This document shows positions 21,999-29,260 of a DNA stretch of 29,260 bases, piece by piece. Within the stretch, counting starts at the first letter, position 1, and each line of letters opens with the position of its first letter. The notes beneath the pieces were generated by a model that was not told the DNA's origin, made no database searches, and was given only the letters and a program-made list of their open reading frames with translations. Both the position numbers and the translations under genes were made by a program. Source of the DNA: a virus; the IMG/VR virus record IMGVR_UViG_3300045421_000582, positions 1 to 29,260 of that record, one strand, 5' to 3'.

Positions 21999-22016
21999 TA
22001 TCTAACCTTTCCATAA

Positions 22017-22880
22017 TCAATACCATCTTCCATAATCAATATGGTTGTCAATAAATTCATAATTGTAATTATCCCGAAGTAGAATATTTAAAAAAGAAAC
22101 ATTACTTCTCATACACAGACTGTATTTGCAAGAAGCCATTATAATAACATCCGTGAGCATATCTACACCTAATTTATATTTTTTAGCGTCATCACTATAA
22201 GCATTAGAATAATGAAGACCACCGTCTGAACCTGTAGGCATAAGCTCTGTGTTATATTTTAAAACTATACTGCCAAAATCATTTTTTACATTATCATATG
22301 TTTCTTGCTCGTCTGTAGCTAAAAATATCTTGTCGCATTTATTTTCTTTTAAAGCTTTTTCTATAGCTGGTTTAATCACAGCTTTATAATCCATTAAATA
22401 TTTTTGTCCTGCTGCATGTCCCCCTGTAACAAAATGGTCTGTACCTCTTTTGTGAATAGATAAAACATTTTGCATACCATAGTTGTTTTTGACAAAAAAA
22501 TTACCTATACCAGATATTTCTTTTTTAATTTTTAAATATTTTCTTGTGATTTTACGTATCGAATCAACAAATTCGCGATCTAAAAATTGGTCTTTATTTT
22601 GATCTTTAGTATAATCTAAAACAAAATTACCACATTTATACCAACGTGTTCTAATTTCGTATTCTCCCTTGTTAAATAAATATTCTATTTCATTTTTTTT
22701 ATCTTCAAAAGGCTGGTGAAAAAATTTATTCCAAGTATTTCCTTTGCTTGAATATAAAAGGTTTCTCATTTCAAAATATAAAAGATCGTCGTTTTGAATA
22801 TACTGTAAATTATGAATAACTCTTAAAATTGTAGAACCAAGGCCACAAGCAGAATTATCTTGAACAATTTTAAGTTTCAT
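22017..22880 (-). CDS. NodZ / alpha-1,6-fucosyltransferase-like protein
   Basis: A 287-residue protein with the features of O- and alpha-1,6-fucosyltransferase folds (GT23/GT65/GT68 relatives). An N-terminal CGLGSTILRVIHNL segment (12-25) fits the nucleotide-sugar-binding Gly-rich start, IHKRGTDH (142-149) corresponds to the HxRRxD motif, IFLATDE (185-191) is typical, and MLTDVIIMASCKYSLCMRSNVS lies near the C-terminus. It lacks a signal peptide, so it would act in the cytoplasm. It overlaps the methyltransferase gene by 11 nt. Confidence 0.65.
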   Translation of the reverse strand: MKLKIVQDNSACGLGSTILRVIHNLQYIQNDDLLYFEMRNLLYSSKGNTWNKFFHQPFEDKKNEIEYLFNKGEYEIRTRWYKCGNFVLDYTKDQNKDQFLDREFVDSIRKITRKYLKIKKEISGIGNFFVKNNYGMQNVLSIHKRGTDHFVTGGHAAGQKYLMDYKAVIKPAIEKALKENKCDKIFLATDEQETYDNVKNDFGSIVLKYNTELMPTGSDGGLHYSNAYSDDAKKYKLGVDMLTDVIIMASCKYSLCMRSNVSFLNILLRDNYNYEFIDNHIDYGRWY

Positions 22881-23493
22881 TTTTTAAAAATATTTGTGTC
22901 AAGATATTAGGATAAGCTTCGTGCTTTCTTATAATATCTTCAATATTGTTTGATCTTACTAATGTAAAATTATATTGCTCTAACGTCTGTCTTAACGAAT
23001 CATCATTAAAATACCAAATGTGTTCATCGACTTTTCTATGTTTCCATGATCTAAACCAATCATCAGAAAAATAATGACACCATGGTAAGCTTATCACCAA
23101 CCATCTACACTTTAAATCATTAAAAAAATCAATAGAAGCAAAATGTTCTAAACAATCAAAAAAAGTAATTACTTCATAAAACTGATCAGTAATATTATTA
23201 ACAAATTTTATGTGCTCCGGTAATGGATAAGCTGGCTCAATATCGTTACCATAACAGTTAGGAATAATCTTCGAGCACCACTCTAAAAAATTGCCATTGC
23301 CATAACCCACATCAAGTAAGGATTGAGGTATATAGCCTATAGTACCTAAAATATTTCCAATCCTTAAGCAAGACATAGAATTATTATCTATTTTATTAAA
23401 AGACTTTTCTATATACTCATAATCATATTTAAACGGTTTTATATTTACTTGCTTTATAGCACCGGTAGGCATTAATTCATAGTTTTCTATCAT
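22870..23493 (-). CDS. SAM-dependent methyltransferase
   Basis: A 207-residue class I methyltransferase of the Methyltransf_23 type. SLLDVGYGNGNFLEWC (58-73) is motif I, the NDIEP turn (83-87) motif II, and ITFFDCLEHFASIDFFND (about 108-125) the conserved motif after strand 4. A WHYF-type C-terminal segment (IWYFNDDSLRQTLEQY) is common in such enzymes of sugar clusters. O-methylation of a sugar in the glycan made here is the likely job. It overlaps both neighbours (ATGA on the upstream side). Confidence 0.75.
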   Translation of the reverse strand: MIENYELMPTGAIKQVNIKPFKYDYEYIEKSFNKIDNNSMSCLRIGNILGTIGYIPQSLLDVGYGNGNFLEWCSKIIPNCYGNDIEPAYPLPEHIKFVNNITDQFYEVITFFDCLEHFASIDFFNDLKCRWLVISLPWCHYFSDDWFRSWKHRKVDEHIWYFNDDSLRQTLEQYNFTLVRSNNIEDIIRKHEAYPNILTQIFLKNET

Positions 23494-24236
23494 TTTTTAA
23501 GTGTTTCTATATATTTTACATTTGGAAAATAATAATAAGGCATTTCATGTTCTATGTAATAATCCGGGTGAGGCGGAAATATACAGTCTATATCACTTTT
23601 TCTTAGGGCAGATCCTAAAACCATACCACCACTGTAGAAACATACAAATCTTTTAGCAGAAAAAATAATATCTGCATATTCAAAAATATTACTATACTCA
23701 ACAACTTGATGTTCAAAATTAGATTTAGCTAATGATTGTTTTTGAATATTTTTAGAAGATGGTCGTAAAATAAAGAAATCGTTTTTATTATAGTTTTTTA
23801 AAGTATAATTTTTAATTACAGATAAATCACTACTATAATGCTCATTTAAAGTGGTAGCAGTAAAATCCGCTACAATTTTATTAGAATAAGCTTCTAATAA
23901 ATTAGGTTTGTAATAAATTTTAGGTAAAGGAAAATCATCATCAGAATTAAAGCCGTGAACAAGCTCCCATTTTTTTATTATGTTACATTTTTTTTCCCAT
24001 GCACTTTTAGGAATAGAGCAAAATAAATGACCGCCAATATTCTGAGATAAATTTAAAGTTCCTTTTATAAAAGGGTTTTTATCCCATACTATTTCTTTTA
24101 TTTCGGTATTTCTTACTACGTTGCTTGAGGATATATATACTTCTTTGTTTACCTTACTATAAAGCTCAGGCAATGTCGAAAATTGAAGGTTATCTCCTAA
24201 CCCGCCCCACTGCTGACCAAGAATTAGATTATCCAT
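23490..24236 (-). CDS. GT9/GT-B-like glycosyltransferase or related protein
   Basis: A 248-residue protein. The GGLGDNLQFSTLPELYSK segment (11-28) resembles the N-terminal GxGDxLxxTP region of GT9-type GT-B transferases, and late in the sequence ADIIFSAKRFVCFYSGGMVLGSALRK looks like the donor-side Ser-Gly-rich loop with its preceding helix. The usual GT9 length is about 330 residues, so assignment is tentative. It sits among glycan genes and its stop overlaps the methyltransferase start. Confidence 0.5.
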   Translation of the reverse strand: MDNLILGQQWGGLGDNLQFSTLPELYSKVNKEVYISSSNVVRNTEIKEIVWDKNPFIKGTLNLSQNIGGHLFCSIPKSAWEKKCNIIKKWELVHGFNSDDDFPLPKIYYKPNLLEAYSNKIVADFTATTLNEHYSSDLSVIKNYTLKNYNKNDFFILRPSSKNIQKQSLAKSNFEHQVVEYSNIFEYADIIFSAKRFVCFYSGGMVLGSALRKSDIDCIFPPHPDYYIEHEMPYYYFPNVKYIETLKK

Positions 24237-24274
24237 GTTATATATATTACTAAAAAAATATAAACTTCAATAGC

Positions 24275-25114
24275 TTAAAAATTACTATTCTTATAAAAGG
24301 AGGAAATTTTGGCTAAACCTTCATTAATAGTTACTTCTGGCTTCCAAAAATTTAAAATGTAAGGATCAGGTTCATTTTTTTTATTTAACTGTACCGTGTC
24401 TTTATTAGTCGAAGGTATAACTGTTGTGCCAGGAAACAGATTCGCTATTTTGTAAGCAACATCAATAATTTTAAACCACTCAAAATTAGTTATATGTAAT
24501 TCTTTGTCTTTTGAAATTTTATCAAAGTTATTAGCAACAATTTCTAAGCACTTACAACAATCCTCGCTGTATAAAAGCTGTCTCTCTTCTTGGCCATCTG
24601 TCATCATATCGATAATATTATTGTGCTTTGCTTTTAAAATAAAATCCGTTATTACATGCGCTTTGGCCATATCATTTTCTATGCCGTAAACATTCCAAAA
24701 TTTAACGATTCTCCCGTTTAAATTCTTTGCGTAATATTCTCCTAAAGCTTTAGTAACGCCGTAAGGAGAGTAACTCATATTAGACATTTGACTAGAAGCA
24801 AAAATAAATGGTTTATTATATAATCTCAAAAAATGAAATGTGTTTGCAATTATACGCGTATTATTATCAATAAAATCATACGTATATTGATATTCTTTTA
24901 AGTATCTTGACCCCCCTACATCAAACGCTAAAAAATAAACAAAGTCAGTATTTTTTATATAACCACTAATAATAGAATTATCATACTCTCTCAAATCATG
25001 ATAAGCAGATTTTGTTATATCGAGCCCAACAACTCTATATCCTTTTGTGTTTAGATATTCCTCTAGCGGCTTACCAATTTGTCCTTCAGATCCTAAAATT
25101 AAAATATTTTTCAT
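24275..25114 (-). CDS. NAD-dependent nucleotide-sugar epimerase/dehydratase
   Basis: About 279 residues from the ATG at 25114, preferred because GGGAG lies 6-7 nt upstream and the ATG overlaps the upstream stop (ATGA). An in-frame ATG at 25126 would add four residues. ILILGSEGQIGKPLEEYL is the Rossmann GxxGxxG. FASSQMSN and YGVTKALGEYYAKN give the Ser and the YxxxK of the extended SDR active site, and FWNVYG and DGQEERQLLYSEDC are typical of sugar-nucleotide epimerases. It is distinct from the GME-like enzyme downstream; its sugar is unknown. A 38-nt gap follows before the GT9-like gene. Confidence 0.8.
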   Translation of the reverse strand: MKNILILGSEGQIGKPLEEYLNTKGYRVVGLDITKSAYHDLREYDNSIISGYIKNTDFVYFLAFDVGGSRYLKEYQYTYDFIDNNTRIIANTFHFLRLYNKPFIFASSQMSNMSYSPYGVTKALGEYYAKNLNGRIVKFWNVYGIENDMAKAHVITDFILKAKHNNIIDMMTDGQEERQLLYSEDCCKCLEIVANNFDKISKDKELHITNFEWFKIIDVAYKIANLFPGTTVIPSTNKDTVQLNKKNEPDPYILNFWKPEVTINEGLAKISSFYKNSNF

Positions 25115-25962
25115 AATATCTCCCAACCATCAACAAATATATCTTCCCAATCCTTCCAATTGGTAGGTTTAAACCATACACTCTCTCCAAACCAATGACG
25201 AGGGCAAATAACGTTTTCTTTTGGTTTGCCAAGATATGCACCCCACCAGCCAAACGAACTATTAGAAATAATATTTTTATCTGCAGAAGATGCTATATAC
25301 AGATCATATAACTCGCTTAGACCCCCGCCTTTATGGTCATGAAAAAAGTTAAATCCTGATTGAAAGAAAAAGACATTTTTTTGTTTAAAATTATACCTAC
25401 ACCAATCCGGTGTGTCGGTTATGATGATGAAACAAGTATCTCCGTCATTACAAATTTCATAAGCTTTATTAAAAAACTCTAAAGGCTGTACGGGGTGTAT
25501 TTTAGGAAGAAGAGTATATTCTCCTCTACGCACGTGCATAACTGTAACTTTATTTTTTTCAGCTACATTTTTTATAGATCTTACTTTTCTATCTACAGCC
25601 TCTTTTAAAGACGGGTCAAAATAAAACATATTTTTTACATCTTCTTTAAAATCTAAAAAATATTTTTGTGTTTGAAAGTATCCATCAATTATTAGGTTTT
25701 CCTTTGTTTTCGGTATTTCTACATAATTAAACTTTGGCTCATTATATACTTTAAAATCGGTTACTTTGAAATCTATAATAGGAATGTTTTTAAAAATATT
25801 GTCTTTATATTTAAGATGTGGAAAACCCTGACCGGAATAATGTTTTATGTTATAATCAATACCATAATTATCTTTAAATTTTTTAGCAAGCGCTAATACT
25901 GTTCCTATTTGAAACATTTGATTACCTAATCCGCCTTTTAATCGAGCTGTAATCATTACCAT
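25111..25962 (-). CDS. GT11 alpha-1,2-fucosyltransferase-like glycosyltransferase
   Basis: A 283-residue enzyme of the bacterial WbsJ/FutC type. The N-terminal GGLGNQMFQ (10-18) and the HVRRGEY motif (143-149) are diagnostic of GT11, with LSELYDLYIASSADKNIISNSSFGWWGAYLG near the C-terminus, the third conserved block. No signal peptide is present. GT11 enzymes use GDP-L-fucose; GDP-L-galactose may be used here. It overlaps the next gene by ATGA and the previous gene by 7 nt. Confidence 0.85.
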   Translation of the reverse strand: MVMITARLKGGLGNQMFQIGTVLALAKKFKDNYGIDYNIKHYSGQGFPHLKYKDNIFKNIPIIDFKVTDFKVYNEPKFNYVEIPKTKENLIIDGYFQTQKYFLDFKEDVKNMFYFDPSLKEAVDRKVRSIKNVAEKNKVTVMHVRRGEYTLLPKIHPVQPLEFFNKAYEICNDGDTCFIIITDTPDWCRYNFKQKNVFFFQSGFNFFHDHKGGGLSELYDLYIASSADKNIISNSSFGWWGAYLGKPKENVICPRHWFGESVWFKPTNWKDWEDIFVDGWEIL

Positions 25963-26705
25963 TTCTTAATATACTGTTTTAATTCTTCAAGAGGTATATG
26001 TGTAACTTTTGTAACTTCATTAATATTATCTTGCGTATAGTCATTATAATTAAACGATGTGTTACCTCTAAAGTGATTTAGGTGTAATAATACACCATCA
26101 GTTCTACCAATGTTAAATCCAAGACGTCTGAACCGCATTAAAAATTCATCATCGTCATAACCAACATTTTTAAAATTAGGATTACATTTACCGCCTCTTA
26201 AGAAAGCATTGCTAGAAAATACGGCACATCCTCCCCAAGAACTTTTATTGAATAAAATACATTCCTTAAGTTCTATAGGTGTATTTAAATCAGTTACTAG
26301 TTTTTTAACGGTTTCTGCAGATATATCATAAAATTTACCATCATAAGGGTAAACAATATCATATTTACCTTCCTTAATCAATATTATTGAATCAATAAGA
26401 CTTTTTTTATTTACTAATACGTCGACGTCATACCAACAAGCAATTTGATTGCTAGTAAAATCAAACAATTCATTAATACATTTCATCTTATTAAAATAAT
26501 CCTTTTCATTTTTAAAAGAAGTGTATTTATATTGAGTATATTGTTGTAGTAAATTTTTAGCCTTAGGTTCTTCTTTATAATATTCTCGAACATATACATT
26601 TTTAAACCTAGCTTTGGTTAAATAGTTTAAAACTATAGACAAGTTTCTCAGTCTATCCTCGTGATCAATTGAAACAGGAATTAAAATATCAAGTTCGGAT
26701 TGCAT
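25956..26705 (-). CDS. GT-A glycosyltransferase (galactosyltransferase-like)
   Basis: A 249-residue GT-A protein. LDILIPVSIDHEDRLRNL (5-22) is the nucleotide-binding start, WYDVDVLV (91-98) holds the metal-binding DxD (Asp93, Asp95), and SWGGCAVF with VGYDDDEFLMRFRRLG fits the Glyco_transf_7C acceptor domain of beta-galactosyltransferase-type enzymes. Metal-dependent transfer from an UDP- or GDP-sugar is expected. It overlaps the GT2 gene by 17 nt. Confidence 0.75.
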   Translation of the reverse strand: MQSELDILIPVSIDHEDRLRNLSIVLNYLTKARFKNVYVREYYKEEPKAKNLLQQYTQYKYTSFKNEKDYFNKMKCINELFDFTSNQIACWYDVDVLVNKKSLIDSIILIKEGKYDIVYPYDGKFYDISAETVKKLVTDLNTPIELKECILFNKSSWGGCAVFSSNAFLRGGKCNPNFKNVGYDDDEFLMRFRRLGFNIGRTDGVLLHLNHFRGNTSFNYNDYTQDNINEVTKVTHIPLEELKQYIKKW

Positions 26706-27507
26706 GTTTCTTATAAATGACTTTTAAAATTTCTTTGACCGTATCTTGTGGTGTATCAGGTACAGCGTTCTGCCATGAGGGTAAATATCCATGTTTCTTT
26801 TGAAATAGTAATGCACCTTCTTGAATATTTTTCTGCCAATCTTTTCTAGGGCGTATAGCACTACTGTGTTCTGAGCACTCTATTTCTTCTAGATAATCAC
26901 AGCTATTTGCTATATCAGCAAAATTCCAATAAGGTGTACCAAAGCCAGCCTTTGCAATTCTGTAATCATGATCTACATGCTCAAAAGCATTAGTATAATC
27001 TTCATCAATTAAACCAACTTTATTTAACACTTCTTTTGTATAATAACAAAAAGCACCTACACTATGCATGTTAATTGCGATTTTGATATCCCCATAATCT
27101 ACTATAAATCTTGGAACTGGCTTGCCTCCAGAAATACCTGCTTTATTAGCAGGACCGTGATAGCCGAAATTAAAATGTTGAATACCAGTCTTATTTCTAG
27201 CTTTAGTATATGCATTAAACACTTCAGGATCTTTAATAACAATATCGTCTTCTATAATAAAAATATGATCACAATTATTACTCAATAAATAACGCATTAA
27301 CTTATTTTTTGATTTACCTACACCTAAATTTGTACTGTTATGAAGATACATAAAACTTTTCTTTTTATATAATTTGTCAATATCAGCGAAGTCATCACCA
27401 TCATTAACCACGACAATATCTGTAATTGAATCGGGTATACTCATTAAACTTTTAAGAAAGAATGTAGGCCGATTACATGTAACTATACCTACACCGATTT
27501 TATTCAT
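26689..27507 (-). CDS. GT2-like glycosyltransferase
   Basis: About 272 residues from the ATG at 27507; an in-frame ATG at 27552 would overlap the divergent gene and precede a poor extension. The N-terminus MNKIGVGIVTCNRPTFFLKSL is typical of GT2, VVVNDGDD follows, and IIEDDIVI (85-92) carries the EDD acid cluster. A later GLIDEDYTNAFEHVDHDYRIAKAGF fits the GT2 ED-type acceptor helix. It is the first gene of the glycan island. No good Shine-Dalgarno is seen, and the intergenic region is shared with a divergent late promoter. Confidence 0.8.
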   Translation of the reverse strand: MNKIGVGIVTCNRPTFFLKSLMSIPDSITDIVVVNDGDDFADIDKLYKKKSFMYLHNSTNLGVGKSKNKLMRYLLSNNCDHIFIIEDDIVIKDPEVFNAYTKARNKTGIQHFNFGYHGPANKAGISGGKPVPRFIVDYGDIKIAINMHSVGAFCYYTKEVLNKVGLIDEDYTNAFEHVDHDYRIAKAGFGTPYWNFADIANSCDYLEEIECSEHSSAIRPRKDWQKNIQEGALLFQKKHGYLPSWQNAVPDTPQDTVKEILKVIYKKHAIRT

Positions 27508-27527
27508 ATGGGCTTTTAATATTTTAA

Positions 27528-27535
27528 TATAAATA
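27528..27535 (+). promoter_or_regulatory. Exact T4 late promoter octamer (TATAAATA)
   Basis: TATAAATA is followed by CTATAG and the ATG at 27542, a 6-nt spacing. This is the only perfect T4 consensus among the promoter-like sites listed here. It lies in the gap between the divergent GT2 gene and the virion-like gene; no Shine-Dalgarno follows it. Confidence 0.75.
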
Positions 27536-27541
27536 CTATAG

Positions 27542-28255
27542 ATGGCAATCAACGCGTCAAATAGTAATTTTGTTAATATTTCTCAACTCCCTACAGTTCC
27601 CGAATTGGTGGAGGGGGACTTACTTATAGTACAGACAGAACAAGGTACCAACACAATAACGTTTGAGAATTTAAATGTTGTAAAGACAGATACAGGTAAA
27701 AATGCCACTATAATGGGCACTACTTGTGCGCAAGATATTTTTGCAAACTCAATTACTTTAGCAGCTAATATTTCAGCAAATAATTTTTGTTCAAATGGAC
27801 GAACAGGTGCATCTTTGGTAAACAGCTATTATAATAAGTTTATATACACAGGTGGTATTTGTATGAGTGCAGATTATATTGTTGGTTCACCTGAATACAA
27901 TGATATAAAAACTAATTTTGTTCCGGCCGTTACTTCTTATTTAGATAATATTTTTACTAGCGTTTATGTTGCTTATGGAACCGGGATAATACAATCTAAC
28001 AATCAATATCAAACAGTAACAGTTCCTAATCCTTTACCTGCAAATTTAGCTTATACAGATGTTCTTGAAGCTGATATTAATTTAGTTTTAAATCCTGCTT
28101 ATACTTCAGTAATGCCCCTACTTTCTGGTACACTATACGTTACTAATATTTTACCCGCGGCAAACAACTGCTTTTCATTCGATGTATATCACACCCAGGC
28201 TCATAGATTGAATTTTAATCTTGGATTTAAATACAAAGTTACAAAATTCTTTTAA
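27542..28255 (+). CDS. Virion-associated (tail fibre or adaptor-like) protein
   Basis: A 237-residue protein. The N-terminus MAINASNSNFVNISQLPTV, with GDLLIVQTEQGTNTITFENL, follows a pattern seen at the start of phage tail and fibre proteins (an ISQLP element followed by a DLLIVQ strand). The rest is Asn, Thr and Ser-rich with repeated beta segments, and the C-terminus is beta-type (SFDVYHTQAHRLNFNLGFKYKV). It has an exact late promoter and lies next to the glycan island, so it could be a glycosylated virion part; that is inference. Its stop and that of the next gene share TTAA. Confidence 0.6.
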   Translation: MAINASNSNFVNISQLPTVPELVEGDLLIVQTEQGTNTITFENLNVVKTDTGKNATIMGTTCAQDIFANSITLAANISANNFCSNGRTGASLVNSYYNKFIYTGGICMSADYIVGSPEYNDIKTNFVPAVTSYLDNIFTSVYVAYGTGIIQSNNQYQTVTVPNPLPANLAYTDVLEADINLVLNPAYTSVMPLLSGTLYVTNILPAANNCFSFDVYHTQAHRLNFNLGFKYKVTKFF

Positions 28256-28470
28256 GCTCTGGTGTGAAAAAATAATGCTTTATTAATTTTTCTTAAAGCA
28301 TTTCTTTTATCGTGCCCTTCATCTACAAGTCTTTTGTATTCGTCTCTAAAAGCTTTAATAAAGTTTTCTGAAAGCTTAAAATTTTTAGGATAAAACTCCC
28401 TTTTCACTATTCTTACGGAAGTAGGGTAGCTTTCCAATAATTGTTCAAACTTGTCATTAAATTTTGTCAC
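28252..28470 (-). CDS. Small hypothetical protein, 72 residues
   Basis: A helical, charged protein starting at GTG, chosen because a late octamer lies 5 nt upstream. KLSENFIKAFRDEYKRLVDEGHDKRNALRKINKALFF suggests two helices. It overlaps the end of the upstream kinase gene by 14 nt, so the octamer is inside kinase coding sequence. No family is recognised. Confidence 0.55.
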   Translation of the reverse strand: MTKFNDKFEQLLESYPTSVRIVKREFYPKNFKLSENFIKAFRDEYKRLVDEGHDKRNALRKINKALFFHTRA

Positions 28471-29212
28471 GTAAATATTTATTGTTTACCATGATCTGCT
28501 TCTTAATTTTCTTTTCTTGTTTTTCTTCATTACTAATATTCTGTTGAGTTTCAAGTAAAGACTGCATTTCACTAAGATTTTCAAAACTTAATACACTTTC
28601 ATCAGAATCAATTAAATCACCATCTTGACCGAGATAAAACTTAATCATTTGAATACGCTCTTCTGGTTTACCAAATATTTCAATAATTGGAGGCCTATCT
28701 GCTGGATCAAAAAAAGGAGATTTATTTTGATTAGCCTGATATGAAATTGCTTTAAAGATGTTATCTATTTCTTCAATAAAAAGCCGATCAATTTCTCGAG
28801 TAGCTTTTTTCTCAAGCTTTACAGGTGCTGCCTTAGTAATTGGAATAAAGAAAATTATATCTATGAATTTCATGCTTTCTTTAACTAGAGGGATACATTT
28901 TTTTATAAATTCATCATCTATATCAGAACTACCTTTTCCATTACTCCAAAGAGAATAAACTAAATTATCTAACGGACAGCGATCAAAAAGTATTTTTTCA
29001 CCTTTACTAGTTTTTTGAACATCATTTATAAGACAATTTAAAATTTTCCATTGACCTTCCTGATTTACTCCTTTGTTTATTTTAAGCTTTTCCTCTTTTA
29101 TAACTTGCCTATAAGATTCGTCTGATTTTTTATACATTGGCCAATTATTAATAATATCATTTATTAAAGTCGATTTACCCTGGCAAGCAGATCCACAAAT
29201 TGCAATTCGCAT
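28457..29212 (-). CDS. P-loop kinase of the AAA_28 / NadR-like type (second copy)
   Basis: A 251-residue protein. Walker A GSACQGKST is at residues 7-15, the conserved FDRCPLDNLVYS at about 75-86, and the strand FIDIIFFIPIT with ATREIDRLFIEEID follows. It is larger than the 195-residue kinase at 6716-7303, with a C-terminal acidic and Gln/Lys-rich extension of about 50 residues. The substrate is unknown. The ATG at 29212 has a -10-like TAAAAT 6 nt upstream and no Shine-Dalgarno. Confidence 0.7.
   Translation of the reverse strand: MRIAICGSACQGKSTLINDIINNWPMYKKSDESYRQVIKEEKLKINKGVNQEGQWKILNCLINDVQKTSKGEKILFDRCPLDNLVYSLWSNGKGSSDIDDEFIKKCIPLVKESMKFIDIIFFIPITKAAPVKLEKKATREIDRLFIEEIDNIFKAISYQANQNKSPFFDPADRPPIIEIFGKPEERIQMIKFYLGQDGDLIDSDESVLSFENLSEMQSLLETQQNISNEEKQEKKIKKQIMVNNKYLRDKI
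28476..28483 (-). promoter_or_regulatory. T4-late-like promoter inside the kinase gene
   Basis: Minus-strand AATAAATA followed by 5 nt (TTTAC) and the GTG at 28470. It is encoded within the Asn-Lys-Tyr codons near the kinase C-terminus, so the promoter and the coding sequence share bases. No Shine-Dalgarno is present. Confidence 0.6.
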
Positions 29213-29218
29213 TTCTAT

Positions 29219-29224
29219 ATTTTA
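29219..29224 (-). promoter_or_regulatory. Weak -10-like box before the second kinase
   Basis: Minus-strand TAAAAT followed by ATAGAA and the ATG at 29212. The 6-nt spacing matches other starts in the window, but the box is degenerate and no -35 is seen. Confidence 0.25.
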
Positions 29225-29260
29225 TTTGATAAGATTAATATTTCTAGTAAATATGTATGT

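Noticed and set aside
27508-27552. Longer start for the GT2 gene
   Set aside because: It overlaps the divergent gene's start and its promoter, and the extra 15 residues do not resemble a GT2 N-terminus.
1-29260. PreQ0 synthesis genes (folE, queD, queE, queC), CRISPR arrays, tRNAs or mobile elements
   Set aside because: None of the gene families were recognised in any frame, and no repeat-spacer pattern or terminal inverted repeats were seen.

Overview
This window looks like part of the genome of an AT-rich, T4-like myovirus. The main evidence is a block of recognisable T4-type head and neck genes on the minus strand between 8.7 and 16.3 kb: major capsid gp23, scaffold gp22, prohead protease gp21, a gp67/68-like core protein, head-completion nuclease gp4, neck gp13, portal gp20 and tail-completion gp15. 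A gp5-like baseplate spike, a gp62-like clamp-loader subunit, a GroES/gp31-like co-chaperonin and T4-type late promoter octamers (NATAAATA) support the same assignment. No tRNA, integrase, insertion sequence or CRISPR array was seen. The host cannot be named from the sequence.

Layout. (1) 1-1831, plus strand: a non-coding leader with an inverted repeat and a G-rich loop, two small genes (one with PD-(D/E)XK-like residues), and a phage-borne GMP reductase. (2) 1828-4800, minus: the long gp5-like spike. (3) 4834-8198, plus: a six-gene, mostly overlapping operon encoding a DpdA-like DNA transglycosylase, a PurN-fold formyltransferase of the DpdN type, an Nmad1/DUF1599 protein, a 49-residue protein, a P-loop kinase and QueF. 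(4) 8199-16336, minus: head and neck morphogenesis. (5) 16330-20094, minus: an XPD/DinG-like iron-sulphur helicase, two unknowns, the co-chaperonin, the gp62-like subunit and a DUF366-like protein. (6) 20099-27507, minus: a hydrophobic mini-ORF and a glycan island holding a GDP-mannose 3,5-epimerase, three fucosyltransferase-like enzymes (GT10, NodZ-like, GT11), a GT9-like protein, two GT-A glycosyltransferases, a methyltransferase and a second epimerase. (7) 27542-29212: a virion-like protein, a small unknown and a second P-loop kinase.

How the genes work together. The 4.8-8.2 kb operon fits post-replicative replacement of guanine in phage DNA by a preQ1 derivative. QueF would reduce preQ0 to preQ1, DpdA would insert a 7-deazaguanine, and the formyltransferase would cap the exposed amine, giving formyl-preQ1 DNA. 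PreQ0 synthesis genes are absent here, so preQ0 must come from the host or from elsewhere in the genome. The glycan island pairs an enzyme that makes GDP-L-galactose with several transferases of fucosyltransferase folds, which suggests L-galactose-containing decoration of the virion or the host surface.

The most unusual regulatory feature is promoter position. At least eight start codons lie exactly 5-6 nt downstream of a T4-late-like octamer, and three more lie 6-7 nt after a TATAAT box. The predicted transcription start therefore falls on or next to the start codon, which means leaderless mRNAs. The major capsid gene is the clear exception: its octamer is 74 nt upstream and a strong Shine-Dalgarno lies between.
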